Numbered from the stretch's first letter, positions 29,373 through 38,196 are shown. The stretch: DNA of 64,000 nt from Pigmentiphaga litoralis (GCF_013408655.1 NZ_JACCBP010000001.1:2294001-2358000); one strand, 5' to 3'. The notes: generated by a model not told the origin, from the sequence alone. Numbers and translations: made by a program.

Positions 29373-30836
29373 TCACTCGTCGTCTGACGAATCGCCTGCA
29401 CCGGCCAACACGCGTTTGATCACGTCGTACGAAAAGCCGCGCGACATCAGGAAGCGGGTCTGTTTTGCGCGGACGTTGGCGTCTGCGGGCGGGGTGCCGT
29501 AGCGGCGTTCCCAGACGTCGCGGGCGCGGTCGAGTTCGGTGGCCTGCAGCGACTCCTTGACCTCGGCGATCTGGTCGGGATCGACGCCGTGCTGGCGCAG
29601 TTCCTGTACCACGCGCGACATGCCGCGACCGGGGGCGCGCCGATGGACCAGGCTTTGAGTGAAACGCTCGGCCGACAGCCACCCTTCTTTCTTCAGGCTG
29701 GCGATGACCGGATCGATCTCGGCCGGGTCTTCGGCATGGCGGGCCAGCTTGCGGCGCATTTCCTGTTCGCTGTGTTCGCGGCGCGATAGCAGGTCGACTG
29801 CGCGCGCTTTCAGGGAAGGGCCTTTTCTTTTGACGGGCTGGACGGTCTGGGGGCTGCCCGGCGGCGGCACGTTGGAGCTGGGGGCAACGAATGGCTCGTC
29901 ATCGTCGTCTTCCAGGTCGAAGGCGTCGTTGTCGAAGGTGTCGGACAGGTCGGCAACGAAGCCGATCTTGCCGGTCAGGGGCGAGGCGGGAGGGGCAGAC
30001 GCAGGCGCGACGCTGCGTGCCACATGGCTAGGCGCAAGCAACGACGATGCGCGGACAACCGGCACGTTGCTGAAGGCGTCGGCATCGGCCTGGGCGTCAG
30101 AAGCGTCTTGCGAGGTTTGTGCCGGCGCAGCCGGCGCGGCCGGCGCGGCCGGCGCGGCGGCAGGCTTGGCGGCCGACGCATATCGGCTGGACGAACGGGT
30201 GTAGCCGTCTTCGTCAACCACCGGCGCGGGCGCAACACCGCCACGACGCGACTTGGCCGGCTTGCCGAACGACTTGCCTGCCGCGCGCGTCTCGGACGAG
30301 CGGGTGAATTCGGAGGAAGAAGAGGAGGAAGAGGAAGACGAAGACAGCGACGATCCGCTGCCGGATCGAAAGCTGGACTTGGCGCCCGATCCGAAACTGC
30401 TGCCCCGCGACTTGCGCGCGGCGCGATCGTCGGACGATCGGGAAAAGGTGTCTTGCTGGGCTTCGGCCCGTCTGGCCCGCTCTGTAGACGTGCGGGAATA
30501 TTCGCCGTCCACTTCATCTTCAGAAGCGGAAGCAACGGGGACCACTGGGCTTGCCGGCGCAACAGATACGGCTGCCGGCCTTGCACCCGCTTGCGGGGTG
30601 CCCGACGGCAAGTCCGCAGCGGTATCAGCATCGGCAGCCGCAGCAGCACCATCGGCTACTGAAATAGCACCCGCATCAACCGCCGCATCAGCCGCCTGTC
30701 GCCGGGGCGGCACGCGTTTGACGGGGCGGCTCTCTTCAGCCGAGTCCCCGTCGCCATCGGCCCGGCCGCCCTTCGATCGCCCGCCGGGGCGGCCGAAGCT
30801 GGAGCGGCCGTTGCCGAAACGATTACTCGTCGTCAC
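29373..30836 (-). CDS. recX: RecX regulator with a 334-residue disordered N-terminal extension
   Basis: A 487-aa protein whose last 153 residues are a normal RecX domain ([58 protein letters not shown]), which binds RecA filaments and inhibits recombinase activity. RecX proteins are usually 150-190 aa. Here residues 1-334 are low-complexity: acidic, poly-Ser (about 163-175), Pro-Ala repeats (about 224-239) and four copies of a YSRTS-like motif at 113, 131, 177 and 212. The GTG start overlaps the recA stop by 14 bases, placing the extension in frame directly after recA. A later start cannot be excluded, but no better ribosome-binding site was seen. Confidence 0.85.
   Translation of the reverse strand: MTTSNRFGNGRSSFGRPGGRSKGGRADGDGDSAEESRPVKRVPPRRQAADAAVDAGAISVADGAAAAADADTAADLPSGTPQAGARPAAVSVAPASPVVPVASASEDEVDGEYSRTSTERARRAEAQQDTFSRSSDDRAARKSRGSSFGSGAKSSFRSGSGSSLSSSSSSSSSSSEFTRSSETRAAGKSFGKPAKSRRGGVAPAPVVDEDGYTRSSSRYASAAKPAAAPAAPAAPAAPAQTSQDASDAQADADAFSNVPVVRASSLLAPSHVARSVAPASAPPASPLTGKIGFVADLSDTFDNDAFDLEDDDDEPFVAPSSNVPPPGSPQTVQPVKRKGPSLKARAVDLLSRREHSEQEMRRKLARHAEDPAEIDPVIASLKKEGWLSAERFTQSLVHRRAPGRGMSRVVQELRQHGVDPDQIAEVKESLQATELDRARDVWERRYGTPPADANVRAKQTRFLMSRGFSYDVIKRVLAGAGDSSDDE
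30120..30160. repeat. 9-bp tandem repeat (GCCGGCGCG) inside recX
   Basis: About four imperfect copies of a 9-bp unit encode the Pro-Ala-Ala repeats of the RecX extension. A pure purine run of 27 bases (30312-30338, plus strand) lies nearby and encodes the poly-Ser tract. Confidence 0.7.
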
Positions 30837-31920
30837 CGCCTGCTGCAGCAGTAGCGGGAGCGGCTACACCTTCGGCAAGTGCGGCAACGCCGAGGCCTTC
30901 ACGCACACGGTTCTCGATTTCGCGTGCCAGTGCGGGACGCTCTTTCAGGAACTCGCGGGCATTGTCCTTGCCCTGGCCGATACGTTCGCCGTTATAGCTG
31001 AACCACGAGCCCGACTTTTCGACGATGTTGGCCGATACGCCCAGGTCGATGATTTCACCTTCGCGCGAGATGCCGGCACCGTACATGATGTCGAATTCTG
31101 CGCTCTTGAACGGAGGCGCGATCTTGTTCTTGACGACCTTGACGCGGGTTTCGTTGCCGACCACTTCGTCGCCCTTCTTGATCGAGCCGGTACGACGAAT
31201 GTCGAGACGGACCGACGCGTAGAACTTGAGCGCGTTACCGCCAGTGGTGGTTTCGGGGTTGCCGAACATGACACCGATCTTCATCCGGATCTGGTTGATG
31301 AAGATGACCATGCAGTTGGTCCGCTTGATCGAGGCGGTCAGCTTGCGCAGCGCCTGGCTCATCAGACGGGCTTGCAGGCCCGGCAGCGAGTCGCCCATTT
31401 CGCCTTCGATTTCAGCCTTCGGCACCAGCGCCGCGACCGAGTCGATGACGATCAGGTCGACCGATCCCGAGCGCACCAGGGCGTCGGTGATTTCCAGCGC
31501 CTGTTCACCCGTGTCAGGTTGCGAGATCAGCAGGTCGGTCAGGTTCACGCCCAGCTTGGACGCGTATTGCACGTCGAGCGCGTGTTCCGCGTCGATGAAT
31601 GCGCACGTGCCGCCCAGCTTTTGCATTTCGGCCACGACCTGCAGCGTGAGCGTGGTCTTGCCCGACGATTCCGGACCGTAGATCTCGATCACCCGCCCCC
31701 GTGGCAACCCACCGACGCCAAGTGCGATATCCAATCCGAGCGAACCGGTGGAGACGATCTGGATGTCGTGCTCGACCTGGTTGTCGCCGTAGCGCATGAC
31801 CGAGCCTTTGCCGAACTGCTTGTCGATCTGCGACAAGGCAGCGGCCAGCGCCTTGCTGCGCTCGGCCTGGGCATTGGCGGCAGCGGCTGCTGCGGCTTTG
31901 GAAACTTTGGTGTCGTCCAT
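30823..31920 (-). CDS. recA: Recombinase RecA
   Basis: A 365-aa RecA, the ATP-dependent strand-exchange protein and co-protease for LexA. The Walker A motif GPESSGKT is at residues 82-89; [18 protein letters not shown] (Walker B and L1) and [20 protein letters not shown] (L2) are intact. The N-terminal helix is preceded by an Ala-rich stretch. The stop codon overlaps the recX start. A consensus LexA box (31964-31983) lies 44 bases upstream of the ATG and a second LexA-type box lies about 290 bases upstream. Confidence 0.99.
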   Translation of the reverse strand: MDDTKVSKAAAAAAANAQAERSKALAAALSQIDKQFGKGSVMRYGDNQVEHDIQIVSTGSLGLDIALGVGGLPRGRVIEIYGPESSGKTTLTLQVVAEMQKLGGTCAFIDAEHALDVQYASKLGVNLTDLLISQPDTGEQALEITDALVRSGSVDLIVIDSVAALVPKAEIEGEMGDSLPGLQARLMSQALRKLTASIKRTNCMVIFINQIRMKIGVMFGNPETTTGGNALKFYASVRLDIRRTGSIKKGDEVVGNETRVKVVKNKIAPPFKSAEFDIMYGAGISREGEIIDLGVSANIVEKSGSWFSYNGERIGQGKDNAREFLKERPALAREIENRVREGLGVAALAEGVAAPATAAAGGDDE

Positions 31921-31963
31921 TTTTGAGTCCCTTGTGGAATGGGCGGATTATTGCATCGCCTGA

Positions 31964-31983
31964 TACTGTATAAAAAAACAGTA
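31964..31983 (-). promoter_or_regulatory. LexA (SOS) box of recA
   Basis: TACTGTATAAAAAAACAGTA is a 20-bp near-palindrome of the form CTG-N10-CAG and matches the proteobacterial LexA consensus closely. It lies 44 bases before the recA start codon. Confidence 0.9.
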
Positions 31984-32212
31984 TGTGACCGCAAGGTCCT
32001 TCGGACAAAAAGGTCCAAAAGCATGGATTTCGCGCAACATCTGGTGCACGCGCGACCCTCTCCCCTGCTGCGCCGGCCGGCTGCCGCGTCATGGCGCGTT
32101 TGCCGGTCGTCGTCCTCACACTGCCTGTGGCGGCATCGGCCTGAAGCCATTGTGCCGCCGTCAAAGGAATGTGCGGCCACCGCCCGCTCACGCAAGGGGC
32201 AAACGGCAAAAT

Positions 32213-32232
32213 AACTGTGTTTATTTACAGTA
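32213..32232. promoter_or_regulatory. Second, distal LexA-type box
   Basis: AACTGTGTTTATTTACAGTA is again CTG-N10-CAG and agrees with the E. coli LexA consensus at 16 of 20 positions. It lies 230 bases upstream of the first box. The only gene on its right ends there, so it can only serve minus-strand transcription toward recA or a small transcript in between. Confidence 0.65.
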
Positions 32233-32248
32233 TTTTTTGCAAGGGGAC

Positions 32249-33295
32249 TCAGTAGCCCGCATCGCCGTACGGATTCGGGGCGGACCGCCGGTAGACCATC
32301 AGCACGCGCTGGTAGGAATTGACGAATTCCCCGCGCTGGTTGTGCACTTCGGTCAGCACCGTCACCACGCCTTCGTCGGGACGGGATTTGGACAGACGGG
32401 TATCGAGCACGGTGGAACGGGCTTCGATCGTATCGCCCGCCATCAGGTCAACACCGAACTTGACGTCACTCCACCCCAGGTTGACGGTCACCCGCCCGAA
32501 CGTCCGGGTCGAAAGCGCCACGGCAATGCCGATACCCCAGGTCTGGATCACGACAGGCCCGGCCAGCCCTGCCGACCTGGCATATTCGGCATCATGGGTC
32601 TGCGGATTCCAGTCCAGCGATCGCAACGCGTGCAGCACGGCCTCTTCGGCCAGGATGGTGCGGCGGGGCGAATGGATGAAGGTCTCGCCGACGCGCAGGT
32701 CCTCGAAAAAGATGCCGACCTGCTCCAACCAGGCCCCATCCGGCCGTTGCAGGTGCGACGCGAACCGGCTTTCCAGCGCGGGACGGTCGGGGCACTGTTC
32801 GCGATCCGGACCGGCGGCCGACCGCCACAGCTCGATCGTGTAGTCCAGCGTCGCGACTTTTTCGCCATGCTGGTTGAATCCTTCGGTGCGCAGCACCACC
32901 CTGCCCAGGTCGCCGTCGATGTCCTCGACGCCCACCACTTCGCTTTCGACATACAAGGTATCGCCCGCGAACATGGCCTTGGTCAGCGCAATGCTGGACA
33001 TGGCCACAATCCGGCGCCGCCTGCCGAATGTCTTGGTCGTCATGCCGATCAGCCGCTGAAGGGTCAGCGTGCTGACCATGATGTTCTTGCGCCAGCTGGT
33101 GTGCTCGGCAAAACACTGGTCGAAATGCACCATGGCCGAGTTGACCGAATCCAGAGCCTCATTCACGTTGTCCTGCTGCGAAAACGTGATGCCGGGGCGG
33201 TGAATGAACTTTTGGCCCACGCTCAGGTGGTCGTAGCCCAGGCCGAAACGTTCAAAGTACGTGTGATCGTCGACGCGATAGTAGGAGGTGTGCAT
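32249..33295 (-). CDS. MaoC-like double hot-dog hydratase (mesaconyl-/itaconyl-CoA hydratase type)
   Basis: A 348-aa protein with two MaoC-type hot-dog halves: the first about residues 20-155 (YDHLSVGQKFIHRPGITFSQ), the second about 185-340 (FFEDLRVGETFIHSPRRTI). The length and arrangement fit mesaconyl-CoA (2-methylfumaryl-CoA) or itaconyl-CoA hydratases, which make C5 hydroxyacyl-CoAs such as citramalyl-CoA or methylmalyl-CoA. The start is at ATG 33295 with GGATGG upstream; ATG 33307 is an alternative. It is the last gene of the operon that also encodes a CitE-type lyase and a CoA-transferase, supporting a C5-dicarboxylate pathway. The exact substrate is inference. Confidence 0.8.
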   Translation of the reverse strand: MHTSYYRVDDHTYFERFGLGYDHLSVGQKFIHRPGITFSQQDNVNEALDSVNSAMVHFDQCFAEHTSWRKNIMVSTLTLQRLIGMTTKTFGRRRRIVAMSSIALTKAMFAGDTLYVESEVVGVEDIDGDLGRVVLRTEGFNQHGEKVATLDYTIELWRSAAGPDREQCPDRPALESRFASHLQRPDGAWLEQVGIFFEDLRVGETFIHSPRRTILAEEAVLHALRSLDWNPQTHDAEYARSAGLAGPVVIQTWGIGIAVALSTRTFGRVTVNLGWSDVKFGVDLMAGDTIEARSTVLDTRLSKSRPDEGVVTVLTEVHNQRGEFVNSYQRVLMVYRRSAPNPYGDAGY

Positions 33296-33344
33296 GGTGG
33301 AATCCATCCGGGCGAAGTCAAGAAAGAAGGCGGACAAGCCGCGG

Positions 33345-34286
33345 TCAGACGGCGCGCTGCGTGATGCGTAGCGCTTGCAGATAGACGGGTTCGTCGACCA
33401 TCTTGCCGTCGACCGTGCAGGCCCTTCGGCCCGCTGCCTCGAACCCGGCCACCACCCTGCCAGCCCAGGCGGCTTCGGCCGGGCTTGGCGCGAAACTTTG
33501 CAGGATGGAGGCGACCTGGGCCGGATGGATGGCCAGCTTGCCAATGAAGCCCAGTGCCTTGACGCGGCCGCATTCCTGCCGCAATCCGGCGTCGTCGGCC
33601 AGGTCCAGGAAGGGCACGTCCAGCAGTCCGACACCGGTCCCGGCACAGTCAAAGGCCAGGCGGGATCGGACGTGCGACAGCGCTTCCCAGGCAAACGCAA
33701 TGCCGGCTTCCACGCAGTAATCCGCCGCGCCAAAGCCGATGCACGACACCGACGGGTGGGACCGGGCAATCCCGGCCACCGCCCGCACGCCTTCCGGCGT
33801 TTCGATCAGCGGCATCAGGCGCAGCGCCGGGGCAGCCCGCAGCAGTTGCGACGCCAGCAGGCGCACCTCGGTCCCATCGGCCACCTTGGGCAGGACGATC
33901 GTGTGCAAGGCCGGCATGGGCGCGGCATGGACAAAGGCGTAGAGATCTTCGAGCCCGGCGGGTGTCGTTGGCGAACTGATTCGGAGCGCAACAACCGGAC
34001 GGGTCGACCTGGTGGATCCAACAGGGTCGGAGCCCGGAACATCAGACGAATCGTCTGCGGACGACGCCGTCGATGCCCCCGCCGAGCCGCGCAACGCCTC
34101 GACGCCACCCAGCCCCGCCAGCCACGCAAACGCATCGCGCCGAGCCGACGCCTTGTCGGCCTCGGGCACCGCGTCTTCAAGGTCGATGATGATGCCGGGC
34201 GCGCCGCTGCGCAGCGCCTTGTCGTACCGGTCGGGCCGGTTGCCGGGGCAGAACAGGTAAGTGGAAGGAACGACAGCAGGGGTCAC
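33345..34286 (-). CDS. HpcH/HpaI aldolase, citrate-lyase beta (CitE)-like acyl-CoA lyase
   Basis: A 313-aa CitE-family lyase of the type that splits malyl-, methylmalyl- or citramalyl-CoA. Motifs are YLFCPGNRPDRYDKAL, GIIIDLEDAVP (acidic metal ligands), LMPLIETPEGV (catalytic Glu region), GAADYCVEAG and GKLAIHPAQV. The GTG at 34286 follows GGGAG. Residues about 66-97 form a Ser/Asp/Gly-rich insertion (SAGASTASSADDSSD) absent from ordinary relatives. It lies between a GntR regulator and the MaoC-type hydratase; citramalyl-CoA lyase would complete an itaconate or mesaconate route to acetyl-CoA and pyruvate. Confidence 0.83.
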   Translation of the reverse strand: MTPAVVPSTYLFCPGNRPDRYDKALRSGAPGIIIDLEDAVPEADKASARRDAFAWLAGLGGVEALRGSAGASTASSADDSSDVPGSDPVGSTRSTRPVVALRISSPTTPAGLEDLYAFVHAAPMPALHTIVLPKVADGTEVRLLASQLLRAAPALRLMPLIETPEGVRAVAGIARSHPSVSCIGFGAADYCVEAGIAFAWEALSHVRSRLAFDCAGTGVGLLDVPFLDLADDAGLRQECGRVKALGFIGKLAIHPAQVASILQSFAPSPAEAAWAGRVVAGFEAAGRRACTVDGKMVDEPVYLQALRITQRAV

Positions 34287-34326
34287 GCGAGCACTCCCGG
34301 ATCGGGAAGCGGCCCGCGCGGGACGA

Positions 34327-35067
34327 TCAGCCCGCCGGCTCGCGCCGCATCACCGTGGTGAACAGATGCCGCCCTTCGGGAAACAGCCCGATGGAAGCGA
34401 CGATGAGGTTTTTTTGCGTGCCGTAGTACCAGGTGCGGGTGCGCAAGGTAGGAGACGACGCGGGGGTCTCGAGCAATCTGGCCTGCGCGCGCGTCAGGCG
34501 CACGGCGTCGATCGATTGCCGGATTTCGGTGACCCGGTCGCCCCGTTCGTCGGCCAGCAGTTCGGCAATCGACGCGCTGTAGCCGTCGAGCCGATCCGCC
34601 GGCCCGGCGTACATGGTGGGAATGTGATGCTCGCTGTAAACCACGGGCGGAGCGCCGTCCTGCGCGCGCCGCACGCCGGTCACCCGGGTGAAGGCCTGGC
34701 CAGGCTCGGCCTGCAGGGTGCGCGCCTGGGCGGCGTCGAACACCACGTCGTTCACGGTCAGCGTCTGGAAGCGAAAGCCCTTGGTAAAGCGCAGGATTTC
34801 GTCCACCGTATTGCCGACATGCACGAAGGTGCTGCCCGGCGACGCCGACTCGACGCGGGTACCCACCCCCGCCTTGCGGCTGACGATGCCCTGGGTTTCC
34901 AGTTCGCGCAGCGCGCCGCGCACGGTGATGCGGCTGACGCCGAATTGCTGGCACAGCGCGCTTTCGGTCGGCAGGAGCGCCCCGGCCGGATACTGTCCGC
35001 CGCGTATCTGCTTGAGGAGAGTCTGCGCGAGCATCATGTATTGCGTGCCCGCATTGCGTTGAGCCAT
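34327..35067 (-). CDS. GntR-family regulator with UTRA domain (HutC subfamily)
   Basis: A 246-aa regulator: winged HTH (about residues 10-75, GALLPTESALCQQFGVSRIT then VRGALRELETQGIV) and a C-terminal UTRA ligand domain (about 95-240, with PPVVYSEHHIPTMY). HutC-type regulators bind short palindromes and are released by a pathway metabolite. It sits inside the operon, 11 bases after the CoA-transferase gene, so it probably autoregulates. A perfect 9-bp-arm palindrome at 36339-36360 upstream of the operon is the best operator candidate. Confidence 0.9.
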   Translation of the reverse strand: MAQRNAGTQYMMLAQTLLKQIRGGQYPAGALLPTESALCQQFGVSRITVRGALRELETQGIVSRKAGVGTRVESASPGSTFVHVGNTVDEILRFTKGFRFQTLTVNDVVFDAAQARTLQAEPGQAFTRVTGVRRAQDGAPPVVYSEHHIPTMYAGPADRLDGYSASIAELLADERGDRVTEIRQSIDAVRLTRAQARLLETPASSPTLRTRTWYYGTQKNLIVASIGLFPEGRHLFTTVMRREPAG

Positions 35068-35078
35068 CGTTCTGCACT

Positions 35079-36278
35079 TCAGAGTACGCCAAGGGTTCTC
35101 AGTCTACCCTGCTCATCGCGGTCGATTCCCAGGGCGGCAAGGATGTCCCCGGTGTTTTCGCCCAGGGCGGGCGCGCCGCGCACGGGCACCGCCGGCCGCG
35201 AGGTGTGCAGCGGCGAACCCACGGTGCGCAGCGCCCCGCCGCCGGGCAGGTCGACACTGGCGATGCGCGAGCCGCTGCGGGCAAACGGCGCGTCCAGCGC
35301 CTGCCCGACCGACCACACCGGCGCCGCCGGCACCGAACCACCAAAGATGGCGATCCACTGTTCCGTGGTGCGTGTGCTCAACGCCTCGTCCAGCATGCCG
35401 GCCAGCAGTTCGCGGTTGGGCGCGCGGTCGGCAAAGGTCAGGAAACGCGGATCAGTGATCCAGGCTTCCCGGTCGATCGTCTTGCACAGGTTGCGCCAGA
35501 ACTTTTCCTTGTTGCACATCAGGTAGATCCAGCCGTCTTGCGTGCGGTACAGCTGACAGGGTGTCAGCACCGGATGCCCCGAGCGCGGCTGGCGTTCGGT
35601 CTGCTCGCCCGCGTTCAGATACCAGGCGGCCACGTAGTTGAGGTTGAACAGCGCCACGTCGAACAAGGAAGTATCGACATCGCATCCCTGACCGCTGCGG
35701 CTGGCTTCCAGCATGCCGCTGACCAGGCCCAGCGACATCATCAGACCGGTCATGTAGTCGACCACGGACAGCCCCATGCGGGCCGGCAGCGAATCGGGCT
35801 CGCCCGTGACCGAAAAATAGCCTGCTTCGGCCTGCATCAGATAGTCGTAGCCCGGCCAGCTGGTGCGTTCGTTGTCGCGGCCATAGGCCGAGATGTGGCC
35901 GCAAACAATCGCGGGCTTGATGTGCTTGAGATGGTCGTAGGTCAGCCCGAGCTTGGCGGGCACGTCGCCGCGCAGGTTGTGCATGACGGCGTCGGCGGTG
36001 GCGACCAGGCGGTGGAAGACGCGCTGCCCTTCTTCGTGATTCAGATTGAGCGTGACGCTTTTCTTGCCCGCGTTCAGGCTCTGGAAGAACAGGCTTTGCG
36101 CCGTTTCCGGCAGGTCATCCCGAAAGTGCGGACCGACATACCGCGACACGTCGCCACCCATGTCGGGCTGTTCGATCTTGATGATCTCGGCACCCAACGA
36201 CGCGAGCAGTTGCGTGCCGAACGGAGCAGCGCCGTACTGTTCGACCGAAAGGATTCTGTAGCCGGAAAGGATGGACAT
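35079..36278 (-). CDS. Family III (CaiB/BaiF) acyl-CoA transferase
   Basis: A 399-aa CoA-transferase that activates a carboxylate by taking CoA from succinyl-CoA or a similar donor. Family motifs are VEQYGAAPFGTQLLASLGAE (N-terminal Rossmann), NAGKKSVTLNLN, and the catalytic Asp region SVVDYMTGLM. The start is taken at the ATG at 36278 (MSILSGYRIL); a longer frame from 36401 would run through the operator and adds atypical residues. First gene of the operon with GntR, lyase and hydratase. Itaconate or mesaconate CoA-transferase is the leading hypothesis. Confidence 0.88.
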   Translation of the reverse strand: MSILSGYRILSVEQYGAAPFGTQLLASLGAEIIKIEQPDMGGDVSRYVGPHFRDDLPETAQSLFFQSLNAGKKSVTLNLNHEEGQRVFHRLVATADAVMHNLRGDVPAKLGLTYDHLKHIKPAIVCGHISAYGRDNERTSWPGYDYLMQAEAGYFSVTGEPDSLPARMGLSVVDYMTGLMMSLGLVSGMLEASRSGQGCDVDTSLFDVALFNLNYVAAWYLNAGEQTERQPRSGHPVLTPCQLYRTQDGWIYLMCNKEKFWRNLCKTIDREAWITDPRFLTFADRAPNRELLAGMLDEALSTRTTEQWIAIFGGSVPAAPVWSVGQALDAPFARSGSRIASVDLPGGGALRTVGSPLHTSRPAVPVRGAPALGENTGDILAALGIDRDEQGRLRTLGVL

Positions 36279-36338
36279 GAAGGCGACGCCAGGTTGAAGG
36301 TGCACGATGCGGATGCCACCGGGCCAGCCGGTATTGCA

Positions 36339-36360
36339 TTTGATATAACAATATATCAAA
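36339..36360. promoter_or_regulatory. Perfect AT-rich palindrome in divergent promoter (candidate GntR operator)
   Basis: TTTGATATA-ACAA-TATATCAAA has two perfect 9-bp arms. It lies between the divergent CoA-transferase and Bug genes, 61 bases before the former and 57 before the latter, and is the most AT-rich segment nearby. Confidence 0.75.
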
Positions 36361-36416
36361 ATGGATTCAAAGCAAAGGGGCGGCCGACCGGCCACACCCA
36401 ATCCGCAGGAGACGTC

Positions 36417-37409
36417 ATGAAACCCTTGTTGAGCGCTCTGCTCGCGCTGGCCGCCGTGCTGCCCGCCTTAACCGGCGTTAGTGCGCACGCGTCATCCGCG
36501 CCCTTCCCGACCAAACCCGTGCGCATCGTGATCCCGTTCGCGCCGGGCCAGGGATCGGACATCCTGGCGCGCGCGATTGGCGAGCGGCTGACCAAGGCAT
36601 GGGGGCAACCGGTGGTGGTCGAAAACCGCGCGGGCGCCAACGGCGCCATTGCCCTGCAGGACGTGGCCCGCAGCGCACCAGACGGCTACACGATCCTGCT
36701 GACGTCCAACTCGCCCATCGTCATCAACCCGAGCCTGTACAAGAAGTTGCCGTACGACGTGGGCCGCGATTTTGTCCCGGTCGCGCTGCTGGCGGCGACC
36801 GACATGGTCATGGTGGTGACCGACAAATTTCCCGCCAGGAATCTGCAGGAGGTCATCACCGAACTGAAGGCGCATCCCGACAAGTACAGCTACGGATCGC
36901 CGGGCACGGGATCGACCAGTCACCTGAGCATGGAAGTGTTCAAGCGCACCGCCGGGGTCAAGATCACCCATGTGCCCTACAAGGGCAGCGCACCCGCGTT
37001 CACGGACCTGATCGGCGGCAGCACGCAGCTGATGATCGACGCCATGCCCAGTTCGTTGCCGCAGGTCAAAGGCGGACGCGTGCGCGCCATTGCGATCACC
37101 AGTTCCGACGTGCCGTCCACCATCGCGCCAGACATTCCGACCGCGTCATCGGCAGGCGTGTCCGGCCTGCCCGAGCGGCCCTGGTATGGCGTCTTCGCCC
37201 CGCGCGCCACGGATCCCGATATCGTCGCCAAGGTGCGCGTCGACCTGCTGGCTGCCATGAAGTCGCCAGAAATCCACGGCCGCATGGCCGAGCTGGGGCT
37301 CGAGTCCGTTCCGCCGCTCAGCGCCGCCGAGTTCGCTGGCTTCCTGAAGGAACACACCGACTACTGGAACCAGGCGACCCACAAGATCGGCATGTACCAG
37401 ACCGAATAG
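36417..37409 (+). CDS. Bug/TctC-family periplasmic solute receptor
   Basis: A 330-aa Bug receptor with a standard signal peptide (MKPLLSALLALAAVLPAL, cleavage near SAHA-SSAP) and a mature start FPTKPVRIVIPFAPGQGSDI. VVENRAGANGAIA, PYKGSAPAFTDLIGG and PWYGVFAPRATDPDIV are the usual family blocks. AGGAG precedes the ATG at 36417, so the long open frame upstream is not coding. It is divergent from the CoA-transferase operon and shares its operator region, so its ligand is probably the acid degraded by that operon. Confidence 0.93.
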   Translation: MKPLLSALLALAAVLPALTGVSAHASSAPFPTKPVRIVIPFAPGQGSDILARAIGERLTKAWGQPVVVENRAGANGAIALQDVARSAPDGYTILLTSNSPIVINPSLYKKLPYDVGRDFVPVALLAATDMVMVVTDKFPARNLQEVITELKAHPDKYSYGSPGTGSTSHLSMEVFKRTAGVKITHVPYKGSAPAFTDLIGGSTQLMIDAMPSSLPQVKGGRVRAIAITSSDVPSTIAPDIPTASSAGVSGLPERPWYGVFAPRATDPDIVAKVRVDLLAAMKSPEIHGRMAELGLESVPPLSAAEFAGFLKEHTDYWNQATHKIGMYQTE

Positions 37410-37469
37410 ACGCCGAAATCCCGCCTCACCCGTGCTCACGCAGGCCCCGGGCCGCATTACAATCCGGGC

Positions 37470-38159
37470 ATGCGCATCCTCATCGCCGAAGACGACAGCA
37501 TCCTTGCGGATGGGCTGTCCCGCTCGCTCCGCCAAAGCGGTTATGCCGTCGACGCGGTCCATGACGGACTGTCGGCGGACTCCGCGCTGGCGGCGCAGCC
37601 TTTTGATCTGCTCATCCTCGACATCGGCCTGCCCAAGCTGAACGGCACCGAAGTGCTGCGGCGGCTGCGGGCCCGCAACTCGCACATGCCGGTGCTGATC
37701 CTGACGGCGGCCGACAGTGTCGAACAGCGCGTCAAGGGCCTGGACCTGGGCGCCGACGATTACATGGCCAAGCCTTTTGCGCTGTCCGAACTGGAAGCGC
37801 GGGTGCGCGCGCTGACCCGCCGCGGCGCGGGCGGGGGGCCTGCGGTGCTCAAGCATGGCCGGCTGTCGTTCGACCAGGTGGGGCGCGTGGTGACGATCGA
37901 CGATCAGATCGTCGAGCTGTCGGCGCGGGAAGTGAGCCTGCTTGAAGTCCTGCTGTCGCGCAGCGGACGCATGGTCAGCAAGAAGCAGCTGGTGGACCAC
38001 CTGTGCGAGTGGGGCGAAGAAGTCAGCACCAACGCCATCGAGGTCTACGTGCACCGCCTGCGCAAGAAACTGGAAGTGGGCGAGGTCAAGATCGCCACGG
38101 TGCGCGGCCTGGGCTATTGCCTGGAGCGCGAGGCCGGCGCACCCGCCAGCGCGCCTTGA
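37470..38159 (+). CDS. OmpR-family response regulator (TctD/QseB-like)
   Basis: A 229-aa response regulator: receiver domain with acidic pocket (AEDDS), phospho-acceptor Asp51 in LILDIGLPKLNG, conserved Thr (LTAAD) and Lys (YMAKPFALSELEAR), then an OmpR winged-helix domain (VELSAREVSLLEVLLSRSG through VEVYVHRLRKKLE-type helix and VRGLGYCLE). It is 37 bases upstream of its sensor kinase and starts 60 bases after the Bug gene. TctD is the name for regulators paired with tricarboxylate transport; the resemblance is by family only. Confidence 0.93.
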   Translation: MRILIAEDDSILADGLSRSLRQSGYAVDAVHDGLSADSALAAQPFDLLILDIGLPKLNGTEVLRRLRARNSHMPVLILTAADSVEQRVKGLDLGADDYMAKPFALSELEARVRALTRRGAGGGPAVLKHGRLSFDQVGRVVTIDDQIVELSAREVSLLEVLLSRSGRMVSKKQLVDHLCEWGEEVSTNAIEVYVHRLRKKLEVGEVKIATVRGLGYCLEREAGAPASAP

Positions 38160-38196
38160 CGGGCCGCGGCGTGCTTCCGGCCGGCACCGCGCCCGC

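Larger units (their letters stand above)
31921..32248 (-). promoter_or_regulatory. Long recA upstream region
   Basis: These 328 bases hold no convincing gene. They contain two LexA-type boxes, one adjacent to recA and one near the 3' end of the neighbouring hydratase gene. ORFs between the boxes on both strands have no family resemblance or clear ribosome-binding site. Confidence 0.6.

Noticed and set aside
31514..32209. 231-aa minus-strand ORF overlapping recA and its upstream region
   Set aside because: Most of it is an out-of-frame shadow of recA; the part between the two LexA boxes has no clear start or motif, though a short SOS transcript there is not excluded.
35205..36416. Open frame upstream of and in phase with the Bug receptor
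   Set aside because: It is antisense to the CoA-transferase and crosses the operator; the signal peptide starts at 36417 after AGGAG.
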